This document shows positions 6,305 through 15,372 of a stretch of 25,555 nt of DNA, piece after piece. The notes under the pieces were generated by a model that was given only the letters and a program-made list of their open reading frames with translations, was not told the origin of the DNA and did not search any database. How positions within the stretch are numbered: the stretch's first letter is position 1; every line of letters starts with the position of its first letter. Source of the DNA: Thermomonas fusca DSM 15424 (GTDB lineage: Bacteria > Pseudomonadota > Gammaproteobacteria > Xanthomonadales > Xanthomonadaceae). The translations under genes were made by a program, and so were the position numbers. The stretch spans positions 1 to 25,555 of the forward strand of contig NZ_AUIV01000036.1 of the NCBI RefSeq assembly GCF_000423885.1. Reading direction: 5' to 3'.

Positions 6305-9295
6305 TTGGGCATTGCCAGTGACTGCACTCCGTTCATTTGTCCACTTGCCGATGCGATCCGTCGAGGCCCGGTCTTGAGCCTGATTGAGGCCGCAGGCACG
6401 GCCCAGCAAGCTGCCATCACCCCCTACCAGGCCAAGTACTACGCCTGGATGCTGACCCGCCAAGGGGCGGGCGACTCGGTCGACACCATCGCCAGCACCC
6501 TGGTCAACTCCCAGGTGGATCTGAATCCCCATCAGGTTGATGCCGCCCTGTTCGCCTGCAACAACCCGTTGTCGCGTGGAGTGCTGCTCGCCGACGAAGT
6601 CGGCCTCGGCAAGACCATCGAGGCGGGCTTGGTGATTAGCCAGCGCTGGGCCGAGCGCAAGCGGCGCATCTTGATCATCACCCCCGCCAACCTGCGTAAG
6701 CAGTGGCATCAGGAACTGCAAGACAAGTTCGGCCTGCAGGCCACGATCCTGGAGACCAAGAGCTTCAATGCGTTGCGCAAGCAGGGCGTCGAGAATCCCT
6801 TCGACCAGTGCAGCGGTCCGGTCATCTCTTCCTATGAATTCTCCCGCGGCAAGGCCGACAGCATCAAGGCGTTGCCATGGGACTTGGTGGTGCTGGACGA
6901 GGCGCACCGCCTGCGCAATGTCTACAAGAAGGGCAATGTCACCGCCCGCACCATCCGGGCTGCCTTGGCTGGCGTGCCTTCCAAGGTGCTGTTGACCGCG
7001 ACGCCCCTGCAAAACTCGCTGCTTGAGCTCTACGGCCTGGTCAGCGTCATCGACGACCGGGTCTTCGGCGATATCGACAGCTTCAAAGAACAATTCGGCG
7101 GTGGCGGGCCTGCGGCGATGGCAGCGCTGCGCAAGCGCATAGAACCAGTTTGCAAGCGCACCTTGCGCCGGCAGGTGCAACCCTACATCTCCTATACCGC
7201 CCGCCGGGCGATCGTGCAGGAATTCACTCCGACCGCAGACGAGCATCGCCTATCCGCGCTGGTCAGCGACTACCTGCGTCGGCCCAAACTGCAGGCTCTG
7301 CCGGATGGCCAGCGCCAGCTGATCTCCATGGTGCTTTGGAAGCTGCTGGCATCCTCGCCGCAGGCCATTGCCGGCGCACTTGGCAAGATGGCGGATCGCC
7401 TGCAAGGCGTGGTGGATCAGGCCCCGGTTATCGAGTTGCTAGGCGAGGCTCTGGATGATGACTACGAGGCACTGGACATTGCTCAGGAGCAGTTGAGCGC
7501 TCAGGACGAGGTCGAGGCTTCGTACTCAGAGAGGGGCGAGGACATCGAGGCCATCACGCCCGAGCAGCGGCAGGCCATGTCAGACGAAGTGGCCGAGCTG
7601 CGCGGATTCCAGCAACTGGCCGGCAACCTGCGCGAAAACAGCAAGGGCGCTGCCCTGTTGCAGGCATTGGACCGGGCATTCGCCGAACTGGATCGCCTGG
7701 GTGCCAACCGCAAGGCCTTGATCTTCACCGAGTCCAAGCGGACCCAAGCCTACCTGCTGTCGCTGCTGGCAGATACGCCCTATGGCGACGGCATCGTCCT
7801 GTTCAATGGCGACAACAGCGGTCCGCAGGCGCAGAAGATCTACAAGGAATGGCTGCAACAGCATGCCGGCACCGATCGGATCACCGGGTCCAAGACAGCA
7901 GACACCCGTGCCGCATTGGTCGAATACTTCTGCGACCAAGGCAAGGTGATGATCGCCACCGAAGCCGGCGGCGAGGGCATCAATCTGCAGTTCTGCTCGC
8001 TGGTCATCAACTACGACCTGCCGTGGAACCCACAGCGGATCGAGCAGCGCATCGGACGTTGCCATCGCTACGGGCAGAAGCACGACGTGGTGGTGGTCAA
8101 TTTCGTCGACCTGAGCAACGAGGCCGATGCCCGTGTCTATGAACTGCTGGACCAGAAATTCCAGTTGTTCGATGGCGTCTTCGGCGCCAGCGATGAAGTT
8201 CTGGGCGCGATCGGCTCGGGCGTCGACTTCGAACGTCGCATCGCCGATATCTACCGCGATTGCCGCGACCCAGAAGCCATCAAGGAAGGCTTTGAGGCCC
8301 TGCAGCGCGACCTGTTCGAGGAAATCGACCAACGCATGCTGCAGACCCGCCAGCTGCTGCTGGAGCACTTCGATGAGGAAGTGCAGGACAAGCTGCGCAT
8401 CCGTGCGCAGGACAGCCAGGACGCCCTGGGGCGCTACGAGCGGATGTTGATGGAAGTCACACGCAAAGAGCTGGCTAACGTGGCCGCATTCGACGAGGCA
8501 GGCTTCGAACTTCGGGCCTTGCCCGACAATTCCTTGACCGAAGTGCCATTGGGGCGCTACGAGCTTCCCCGGCGCAGCGAGGAAGCGCATATTTATCGCC
8601 CCGGACATCCATTGGCCAGCTGGGTACTGGAACAGGGGAAGTCGCGGGATCTGCCCGTGGCAAACCTGCGATTCGACTACGGTGCTTACGCCGGTAAGAT
8701 CAGCACACTAGAGGCCCACCGCGGCGAACATGGTTGGCTGGCTGCGCGTCTGCTGAACGTCAAGGCTCTGGGGCAGGAAGAACAGCATTTGCTGGTCTCG
8801 GCCGTCACCGAAGGCGGCAGTCCGTTGGAAGCAGATGATCCGGACAAGCTTCTCCGACTTCCCGCCAGTGATCAGCCCACGCAGGTGGCTGAGGTCCCGG
8901 TACAGCTCGAACAGGACATGGCCGAACGTCGCGATGCGCTGTTGCGGGAGATCAATGCCCGCAACCTCGGTTACTTCAAGCAGGAAGTGGATAAGCTGGA
9001 AGCTTGGGCCGACGACCTCAAACTCAAGCTGGAAGCCGACATCCGCGAGCTGGACGTGCAGATCAAGGACGCGGCGCGCGCCGCGGCCGTGGCAGCTAGC
9101 CTGCCGGAAACCCTGGAACACCAGGAACGCCGCAGCAAGCTGCAGAAGCAACGCACCCGCGTGATCAGCGAGCTCTACACCCGCCAGGACGAGATTGCCA
9201 GCCAGCGCGACGATCTGATCATGGCGATCAAGGGCCAGCTGCAGCAGGATATCGAAGAGGTGCCCCTGTTCACCATGCAGTGGTCGCTGGTCTGA
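6305..9295 (+). CDS. SNF2/RapA-type helicase of the type III R-M island
   Basis: This large superfamily 2 ATPase of about 996 residues has all SNF2 hallmarks: ADEVGLGKT at 96-104 (Walker A), VLDEAH at 196-201, LLTATPLQNS at 229-238, then in the second lobe ATEAGGEGINLQFC from about 551 and RIGRCHRYGQ at 582-591. The region around 75, VDLNPHQVDAALFA, is typical of RapA-like helicases. The C-terminal third is rich in charged heptads (about 880-970), likely coiled coil. It probably translocates on double-stranded DNA, working with the Mod and Res proteins encoded 45 bases downstream. The start is uncertain: TTG 6305 lacks a ribosome binding site, the first in-frame ATG is 49 codons on (inside conserved sequence), and the frame is closed at 6275. 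An unusual start or a frameshift near 6300 is possible. Confidence 0.9.
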   Translation: MGIASDCTPFICPLADAIRRGPVLSLIEAAGTAQQAAITPYQAKYYAWMLTRQGAGDSVDTIASTLVNSQVDLNPHQVDAALFACNNPLSRGVLLADEVGLGKTIEAGLVISQRWAERKRRILIITPANLRKQWHQELQDKFGLQATILETKSFNALRKQGVENPFDQCSGPVISSYEFSRGKADSIKALPWDLVVLDEAHRLRNVYKKGNVTARTIRAALAGVPSKVLLTATPLQNSLLELYGLVSVIDDRVFGDIDSFKEQFGGGGPAAMAALRKRIEPVCKRTLRRQVQPYISYTARRAIVQEFTPTADEHRLSALVSDYLRRPKLQALPDGQRQLISMVLWKLLASSPQAIAGALGKMADRLQGVVDQAPVIELLGEALDDDYEALDIAQEQLSAQDEVEASYSERGEDIEAITPEQRQAMSDEVAELRGFQQLAGNLRENSKGAALLQALDRAFAELDRLGANRKALIFTESKRTQAYLLSLLADTPYGDGIVLFNGDNSGPQAQKIYKEWLQQHAGTDRITGSKTADTRAALVEYFCDQGKVMIATEAGGEGINLQFCSLVINYDLPWNPQRIEQRIGRCHRYGQKHDVVVVNFVDLSNEADARVYELLDQKFQLFDGVFGASDEVLGAIGSGVDFERRIADIYRDCRDPEAIKEGFEALQRDLFEEIDQRMLQTRQLLLEHFDEEVQDKLRIRAQDSQDALGRYERMLMEVTRKELANVAAFDEAGFELRALPDNSLTEVPLGRYELPRRSEEAHIYRPGHPLASWVLEQGKSRDLPVANLRFDYGAYAGKISTLEAHRGEHGWLAARLLNVKALGQEEQHLLVSAVTEGGSPLEADDPDKLLRLPASDQPTQVAEVPVQLEQDMAERRDALLREINARNLGYFKQEVDKLEAWADDLKLKLEADIRELDVQIKDAARAAAVAASLPETLEHQERRSKLQKQRTRVISELYTRQDEIASQRDDLIMAIKGQLQQDIEEVPLFTMQWSLV

Positions 9296-9339
9296 ACTTC
9301 AACACGCCGGTCTGAGTGCCGGCTCGCAATGGAAAGGCG

Positions 9340-11124
9340 ATGGCAAATCAAAAACTCGAACTGACCTGGATCGGCAAGGACAAGCGGCCCAAGCTGGAGC
9401 CTCGCATCCTGCTGGAAGACCCAGACAAGTCGTACCACGCCAAGCAGCGCGTGACCGAGAACGACCTTTTCGAGAACCGGCTGATCTTTGGGGACAACCT
9501 ACTGGCGCTGAAGGCGTTGGAGCAGGAGTTTACTGGTCGGATCAAGGCGATCTATATCGATCCTCCATTTAACACTGGAGCAGCGTTTCAGCACTATGAC
9601 GACGGAGTCGAGCATTCCGTATGGCTTGGCCTCATGAGAGATCGATTTGAGATTCTAAAGGAGCTTCTAAAAAAGGACGGAGTACTAATCGTTCATCTGG
9701 ATGATTCTGAAATGGCCTACTGCAAAGTTTTGTTGGACCAGGTTTTTGGGCGACAAAACTATTGCAACACGATTTCGATGACGACAAACGATCCGTCTGG
9801 CTTCAAGGCCACTGGAGCTACCGTTTTCTCGACGGCCAACTACGCTCTAATCTACGCAAAAGAGAAAGCTACTAAGCCGCTCAAGAAGCTCTGGATTCCT
9901 AAAGACTACGATACTGGATACAACAAATTTTTGCTCAACAGGAATGATCATTACTCTCGCTGGGAGTGGACAAGTATTGCAGAGGCAACAGCAAAGTCGC
10001 TCGGCTTTTCATCCCCGACAGCCGCAAAAAAAGAGGTGGAGTTCTTTGATGACGCGGTGGCGAGGTTTGCCGTACAGAATGCGGACAAGGTCTTTCAATT
10101 GGTGGCAATTGGAGGCGGGGCTGCCCTGAAGCGTAGAGCTACTATTGAACAGTCTAGAGCGATGAAAGATGTTGTGATGGTCCATCCTGGGGAAGATCTT
10201 CCTGACTTTTACATCGCCAACGGGCGTCAGTTAGTTTTCTATGACAAGCGAATAATCAAGATCGATGAGGAGCTTATTCCTGCGGAGTTGATTACCGACG
10301 TTTGGGTCGATATTTCGTGGAATGGAATCGGGCCAGAAGGCGGAGTTGATTTCAAGAATGGGAAAAAGCCAGAAGCGCTCATACGACGTTTCTTGGAAAT
10401 GACAACTGAGGAAGGCGACTGGGTTCTGGACTCATTCGCGGGCTCAGGAACTACAGCCGCTGTAGCCCACAAGATGCGGCGACGCTGGATTTCTGTAGAG
10501 CTAGGCGAGCAGTGTCATACCCACGTTGCCCCGCGATTAACGCGTGTAATTTGCGGTCAAGATGAGACGGGCATTACCAAAGCGGTTAAATGGAAAGGCG
10601 GCGGCGGCTTCCGCTACTTCAAGCTTGCCCCAAGCCTAATTGTCGAAGACCGCTGGGGTAACCCGGTCATCAACCCCGAATACAACCCCGCGCAGCTGGC
10701 AGAAGCCATTGCAAAGCTGGAGGGCTTCACCTATGCACCCTCCGACACCCGCTGGTGGCAGCACGGCCATTCCAGCGAGCGAGACTTCCTTTACGTCACC
10801 ACCCAGAACTTGTCTGCCAGCCAGCTGGCAGCCATTGCCGAGGAAGTCGGGGTTGAGAGCAGCCTGCTTATCTGCTGCGCCGCCTTCCACGGCATCACCG
10901 CCAATGAGGCGGCGAACCGCTGGCCTAATCTGACCCTGAAGAAGATCCCAAAGATGGTGCTGGCGCGCTGCGAGTGGGGCCACGACGACTACAGCCTCAA
11001 CGTGGCCAACCTGCCCCTGGCAAAACCCGAGCCTCCTGCGCAGACAAGTCCGCCGCCCGCAAGGCGCGCCAGGCGTGCCCAGGCAGCGAACCAGGACGGC
11101 CTGTTCGGCGGAGACGAGGCATGA
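9340..11124 (+). CDS. mod: Type III R-M methyltransferase subunit Mod
   Basis: This 594-residue DNA methyltransferase would modify adenine N6 (or cytosine N4) and give the type III complex its sequence specificity. The order of motifs is that of the beta class: motif IV DPPFN at 74-78 (followed by TGAAFQHYDD) comes before the AdoMet-binding motif I DSFAGSGTT at 364-372. The variable region between them (about 145-320) should hold the target recognition domain. ATG 9340 has GGAAAGG just upstream and gives the usual MANQKLELTW start; the GTG at 9316 is a poorer choice. Its stop overlaps the Res start (ATGA). The middle of the gene, about 9590-10580, is visibly AT-richer than both ends, a sign of domain exchange. 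I see no simple-sequence repeat of the phase-variation kind. Confidence 0.93.
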   Translation: MANQKLELTWIGKDKRPKLEPRILLEDPDKSYHAKQRVTENDLFENRLIFGDNLLALKALEQEFTGRIKAIYIDPPFNTGAAFQHYDDGVEHSVWLGLMRDRFEILKELLKKDGVLIVHLDDSEMAYCKVLLDQVFGRQNYCNTISMTTNDPSGFKATGATVFSTANYALIYAKEKATKPLKKLWIPKDYDTGYNKFLLNRNDHYSRWEWTSIAEATAKSLGFSSPTAAKKEVEFFDDAVARFAVQNADKVFQLVAIGGGAALKRRATIEQSRAMKDVVMVHPGEDLPDFYIANGRQLVFYDKRIIKIDEELIPAELITDVWVDISWNGIGPEGGVDFKNGKKPEALIRRFLEMTTEEGDWVLDSFAGSGTTAAVAHKMRRRWISVELGEQCHTHVAPRLTRVICGQDETGITKAVKWKGGGGFRYFKLAPSLIVEDRWGNPVINPEYNPAQLAEAIAKLEGFTYAPSDTRWWQHGHSSERDFLYVTTQNLSASQLAAIAEEVGVESSLLICCAAFHGITANEAANRWPNLTLKKIPKMVLARCEWGHDDYSLNVANLPLAKPEPPAQTSPPPARRARRAQAANQDGLFGGDEA

Positions 11125-13865
11125 GCGCTCGCATCTACAATGCAGTCACTGGCCGGCTGTCACTGCGTCCGCCGCAGGCCGAATCGCTGGCGCGCCTGAA
11201 ACAGGCACTGACCACGGCGCCCGCCATGCTGGAGCACGACGACCGCGACGTCGCTTCGATCCTGGCCACGCTCAAGGCGGAATTCGCCACGTTGGAGGAC
11301 TTCGAGCGCGAGTTCCCGTCGCTGTGCTTTGCACTGGCCACCGGCGTCGGCAAGACCCGGCTGATGGGCGCCTTCATCGCCTATTTGCACTTGGCCCACG
11401 GGATCAACAACTTTTTCGTGCTGGCGCCCAACCTGACGATCTACGACAAGCTGATCGCAGACTTCACCCCCAACACGCCGAAGTACGTGTTCAAGGGCAT
11501 CGGCGAGTTCGCCATCAATGCGCCACGGGTCATCACCGGTGACAACTACGACCAGCAGAACATCATCGGCGGTGAATTGTTCGGCGAAGTCCGCATCAAC
11601 ATCTTCAACATCTCCAAGATCAACTCTGAAGTGCGCGGTGGCAAGGAGCCGCGGATCAAGCGCATGCGCGAGGTGCTGGGCGAAAGCTACTTTAACCACC
11701 TCGCCAACCTGGACGACCTCGTCCTGCTGATGGACGAATCGCACCGCTACCGGGCCCAGGCCGGTATGCGCGCGATCAACGAACTCAAGCCACTGTTCGG
11801 CCTGGAACTGACTGCCACTCCCTTCGTCGACGCCAATCCCCGGCCGATCCCGTTCAAGAACGTGGTTATGGACTATCCGCTGGCTCGGGCGATGGAGGAT
11901 GGGTTCGTCAAGGAGCCGGCCGTCGCCACCCAGCGCGGATTCGACGCCGCATCGCTCACGCCGCCACAGGTCGAGAAGATCAAGCTGGAGGACGGCATAC
12001 GCCTGCACGAAACCGCCAAGGTCGAACTGCAGACCTACGCGCGAGAGACTGGGCTTCCGCAGGTCAAACCCTTCATGCTGGTCATTGCCCGCGACACCAC
12101 GCATGCCGCCGATCTATTGGCCTTGCTGCAAGGGGAAAGCTTCTTCGGGGGCCGCTACGCCGGGAAGGTGATCCAGGTCGATTCCAGCAGCACGTCGGGC
12201 TCCGAGGGCGAGGAAGTTGTACAGAAGCTGCTGGCGATTGAATCTCCGGACGAGCCGACCGAGATCGTCATCCACGTCAACATGCTCAAGGAAGGCTGGG
12301 ACGTCACCAACCTGTACACCATCGTGCCCTTACGCGCAGCCAACGCCCGTACCCTGATCGAGCAGTCGATCGGTCGCGGCCTGCGTCTGCCCTACGGCAA
12401 GCGCACCGGTGTGGAAGCGGTGGATCGGCTAAGCATCGTGGCCCACGACCGCTTCCAGGAAATAGTGGACGAAGCAAACCGAGGCGACTCCCCGATCCGA
12501 CTCAAGCAGATCATCTTGGACGCGCCAAAGGCTGACGACCGCAAGGCGAGCGTTGCGGTGTCCTCGATCATCGACCACATGCTGACGGGCCCCGTCTCTG
12601 GCAACACGGGTGGTGCCACAGACGGCACCCCTAGCGCGTCCGTCAACACTGGCGCCGCGACTAGCCTTGAAGCAAACAGTCCGGCCCCTTTGTTCTCAAC
12701 AGAAGGCGAGCAACGTGTCGCCCGCCGCGTCATGGAGGTGATCGCCACCTACAGCGCGCGCCCGGCAGATGTGCCAAGTACCAGCGCACTCGTTACGCCG
12801 GAGTTGCTGCAACGCATCGAGGCCGAGGTTCGCGAACAATTGCCGCCGGTGCAGACCGGTTTGCTCGCCGGCGAGGAGCCCGAGGTCGACGTCACGGCCG
12901 TCGTCGCACGTGCTGCCGAGGCCTATATCCAGAAGACCATCGACATCCCGAGGATCACGGTGGTGCCGTCTGGCGAGGTGACCACAGGCTACAGCGCGTT
13001 TACGCTCGATGTCAGCACATTGCGCCTGCAGCCTGGCGAACGTGAGATCGTCATCCAGAACCTGCGCACGAACGAGCAGTCCACGCTCACCTCGGAACGG
13101 GGTAGCCAGGAAGCGCGGCCCGAAGATTACATCGTCCGCGAGCTGGTCAACTACGACGATATCGACTACTTCACCCAAGCCGACCTGCTGTACGATCTGG
13201 CCGGGCAAATGGTCCGCCATTTGCAGAGCTACCTCTCGGAGGGTGAAGTCGTCAACGTGTTGGACCAGGGGCGCAGCGTCATCGCCCGAGAGATCCACTC
13301 GCAGATGCAGGCGCATTTCTGGGAACGCGCGACCTCATACGAGGTGCGGGTCACCCGCGGCTTCACCGAATTGAGGCCATGCAACTACACCGTGGTGGCA
13401 GGTCAGCAGCCGGCAAACTATCGCAACACTGTGGCCGAGGTCAGCCGAATCAAGCAGATGCTGTTCGGTGGGTTCACGAAGTGTCTTTACCCGCTGCAGA
13501 AGTTCGACTCGGACACCGAGCGTCGCTTCTCCGTCATTCTGGAACGTGACGCCTTGAAGTGGCTGAAGCCCGCCAAGGGGCAGTTCCAGATGTACTACAA
13601 GCGAGGCAGCGAACAGCCCGAGTACGTGCCTGATTTCGTGGCGGAAACCGATGCCTGTATCTACATGGTGGAGACCAAGGCCCGCGACGAGATGACCGAC
13701 TCTGAGGTCTTGGCCAAAGCCGAAGCTGCAGTGCAATGGTGCCGCCATGCTTCAAGCCATGCCGCGCTGGTGGGCGGAAAGCCCTGGAAGTACCTGCTGG
13801 TTCCGCATGACGCGGTACAGGAGTCGATGCGTTTTACCGATTTCGAACGGTTTCTAAGGACTTGA
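11121..13865 (+). CDS. res: Type III R-M restriction subunit Res
   Basis: This 914-residue helicase-endonuclease of the type III restriction family translocates or diffuses after Mod finds unmodified sites and then cleaves DNA. Visible motifs are ATGVGKT at 73-79 (Walker A), LLMDESH at 202-208 in place of DEAH, LTATP at 230-234, and IEQSIGRGLRLPYGKR at about 413-428 (motif VI). The C-terminal nuclease is intact by eye: VPDF with Asp838, then VETK with Glu851 and Lys853, the PD-(D/E)xK pattern of Res proteins. A Gly/Thr/Ser-rich linker near 495-530 separates the motor from the C-terminal half. The ATG overlaps the Mod stop by four bases, after GGAG and GAGG, so translation is coupled. A hairpin follows 15 bases past the stop. 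Confidence 0.93.
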   Translation: MSARIYNAVTGRLSLRPPQAESLARLKQALTTAPAMLEHDDRDVASILATLKAEFATLEDFEREFPSLCFALATGVGKTRLMGAFIAYLHLAHGINNFFVLAPNLTIYDKLIADFTPNTPKYVFKGIGEFAINAPRVITGDNYDQQNIIGGELFGEVRINIFNISKINSEVRGGKEPRIKRMREVLGESYFNHLANLDDLVLLMDESHRYRAQAGMRAINELKPLFGLELTATPFVDANPRPIPFKNVVMDYPLARAMEDGFVKEPAVATQRGFDAASLTPPQVEKIKLEDGIRLHETAKVELQTYARETGLPQVKPFMLVIARDTTHAADLLALLQGESFFGGRYAGKVIQVDSSSTSGSEGEEVVQKLLAIESPDEPTEIVIHVNMLKEGWDVTNLYTIVPLRAANARTLIEQSIGRGLRLPYGKRTGVEAVDRLSIVAHDRFQEIVDEANRGDSPIRLKQIILDAPKADDRKASVAVSSIIDHMLTGPVSGNTGGATDGTPSASVNTGAATSLEANSPAPLFSTEGEQRVARRVMEVIATYSARPADVPSTSALVTPELLQRIEAEVREQLPPVQTGLLAGEEPEVDVTAVVARAAEAYIQKTIDIPRITVVPSGEVTTGYSAFTLDVSTLRLQPGEREIVIQNLRTNEQSTLTSERGSQEARPEDYIVRELVNYDDIDYFTQADLLYDLAGQMVRHLQSYLSEGEVVNVLDQGRSVIAREIHSQMQAHFWERATSYEVRVTRGFTELRPCNYTVVAGQQPANYRNTVAEVSRIKQMLFGGFTKCLYPLQKFDSDTERRFSVILERDALKWLKPAKGQFQMYYKRGSEQPEYVPDFVAETDACIYMVETKARDEMTDSEVLAKAEAAVQWCRHASSHAALVGGKPWKYLLVPHDAVQESMRFTDFERFLRT

Positions 13866-13879
13866 GCTACAGCAAGCAA

Positions 13880-13910
13880 AGCGCTGGCAAGCACCCGAGT
13901 CGGGTGCTTG
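13880..13910. terminator. Strong hairpin after res
   Basis: A 14-bp perfect stem, CTGGCAAGCACCCG (13880-13893) with its complement at 13897-13910, closes on a three-base loop. It lies between the convergent res and TerB-like genes. There is no clear T run on either strand, so it may be a bidirectional or factor-assisted terminator. Confidence 0.65.
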
Positions 13911-13966
13911 CCAGTTGTGTGCCAGCGGCGAAGTGAGCATTCAGAAATCGTGCGATCTTGTGAATC

Positions 13967-13988
13967 TCGGCGGGGTACTCCCCGCCGA
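13967..13988. terminator. Second hairpin in the convergent gap
   Basis: TCGGCGGGG (13967-13975) pairs perfectly with CCCCGCCGA (13980-13988) around TACT. It lies 66 bases past the stop of the minus-strand TerB-like gene and 100 bases past res. No T run follows on either strand. It probably helps separate the two convergent transcripts. Confidence 0.45.
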
Positions 13989-14054
13989 ATGATCCGATCT
14001 GCGAGAACTAACGAAATTGGCGCAGTTCATGACAGCCATAATGGCCAGAATCCG

Positions 14055-15086
14055 TCAGGGCGAGGCCATGACCTCATCGATGTCGGTGGGTGAGAAACCA
14101 AGATGCTTCCCGATCTGCTTTATGTACATCCGTTCCGTCACATGGAAGTTGCCATCTTGCTTGGCGAGAGCAGTCAGCACCGACAGAAGCGAAATCGCCT
14201 CATCTGGAGCGTTAGCCAGAGAATCTAGGCCAGTTGCAGTAGTTGCGGCGCCACCGAGCTGTGCGGTGAGTCGAAGCTTCTGCGCAGCAGAGAGGGAGGA
14301 ACTGTCGAGCGCGTTCTCAAGGTAACTGGCTTCTTCATCGCTCACGTGTCCGTCAATTTTCGCGAGCCCGATGAGAACTTGAAGCTTGTAGAACTCCAAG
14401 GACTCCTCCTCACCAGGATTCGTCACTGAAGATTCAGCCGTGCCTGCAGTATCGACTTCCACATCAATCGTATCTGGATCATCGATAACGACACCCACCT
14501 TCATGATTTCAACAGCTTTGTTGCCAATGCTGCGAGTCATGTAGTTAGTCCATGCGGCCATGGCCGCTGCGCCAACGACTGGCAGCCACTTGCTCACCGC
14601 AGACTTAAGCGCTTGCTGTGTGATCTTTCCACCAAGGATCACAATCACCTTCTGGAGTGCTGAAAGCGAAGCGCGCCTGACGACATACTTTCCACCGTGG
14701 AGCACGATCAGCGTGCCAGCACTGGTGCCCATGGCTTGAACGAAGATTGCCAGAAGCAAGCTGGGATCCGCCGGCTCCTTTTGGCCGTAGGCACGCGTTA
14801 TGTCGTAGATCAGCTCGATCTGATTCTTGATGACGATGGCCAGTTCAGGCACCACCGCGAGCATTCCGAATGGGCCAGGGACCAAGCTTGCACTCCCCGA
14901 AACCACCGAATTGATGTTGGCAAATTTTGCGATAAGCCCCGGCACCTGATCTCTGGTTGGAATGGCGCCCGGGTTGTCCCGGTACTCCTCATTCTTAGAT
15001 TTGATGACGTAGTTGAACGCGTCTTCGATTTTTTCGGTGAGCTCGTGCTGAAGCTTGTCCGCTATACTCAGTTCCTGGTGACTCAT
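14055..15086 (-). CDS. EcsC-like / TerB-like membrane-associated protein
   Basis: This is a 343-residue protein in two parts. Residues 45-200 are hydrophobic and Gly/Ala-rich, resembling EcsC-like membrane segments (LVPGPFGMLAVVPELAIVI at 68-86, then helices near 112-130, 145-152 and 166-180). Residues 230-343 resemble a TerB-type domain, with two acidic motifs, AKIDGHVSDEE (242-252) and AKQDGNFHVTE (308-318), the positions where TerB proteins bind metal. An acidic, disordered linker (200-230) joins them. ATG 15086 follows AAGGGGATCC, a good site. TerB domains occur in tellurite and phage resistance and in membrane stress loci. The gene faces res and may belong to the defence island or be a neighbour. 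Its function is not established from sequence. Confidence 0.8.
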   Translation of the reverse strand: MSHQELSIADKLQHELTEKIEDAFNYVIKSKNEEYRDNPGAIPTRDQVPGLIAKFANINSVVSGSASLVPGPFGMLAVVPELAIVIKNQIELIYDITRAYGQKEPADPSLLLAIFVQAMGTSAGTLIVLHGGKYVVRRASLSALQKVIVILGGKITQQALKSAVSKWLPVVGAAAMAAWTNYMTRSIGNKAVEIMKVGVVIDDPDTIDVEVDTAGTAESSVTNPGEEESLEFYKLQVLIGLAKIDGHVSDEEASYLENALDSSSLSAAQKLRLTAQLGGAATTATGLDSLANAPDEAISLLSVLTALAKQDGNFHVTERMYIKQIGKHLGFSPTDIDEVMASP

Positions 15087-15220
15087 TGGATCCCCTTGTT
15101 ATTCCGACTTAAAATTTACTCATCTCAAGAAGGCAAAATCTAGCCTTCCTCGTAGCGAACCACAAAAAACACATTGCCATCCGGGCCCTAGGAGGTGTCT
15201 AGTCTCTGAGGGTATGCGCT

Positions 15221-15358
15221 ATGTCTCGTTGCCTTAGCCAACTGAGTCGCATCGCCAGCGGGGCCCATCTAAAAATCAACAGCCAACCTATATCGAAGAT
15301 CATACGTCAAGCACACATCCGCGCTGAAGTGCGCGAGCTGCTGCACGACGGAGCCTGA
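15221..15358 (+). CDS. Possible 45-residue ORF of unknown function
   Basis: An ATG at 15221, with GAGGG about 8 bases upstream, opens a 45-codon frame ending at TGA 15356-15358. The product is basic and ends in a helical stretch (RAEVRELLHDGA). It is the only coding candidate in the 285-base gap between the TerB-like and zinc-ribbon genes. I do not recognise it; it could be a remnant of a longer gene or chance. Confidence 0.22.
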   Translation: MSRCLSQLSRIASGAHLKINSQPISKIIRQAHIRAEVRELLHDGA

Positions 15359-15372
15359 GGTCGTGGGGTCTG

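Noticed and set aside
7580..8608. 342-residue minus-strand open frame inside the helicase gene
   Set aside because: The plus strand encodes conserved SNF2 motifs over the same bases, so the minus frame is a shadow.
6305..13865. DISARM or BREX system
   Set aside because: No DUF1998 (DrmB), phospholipase D, PglZ or BrxC/L genes are visible. The Mod and Res proteins are of type III.
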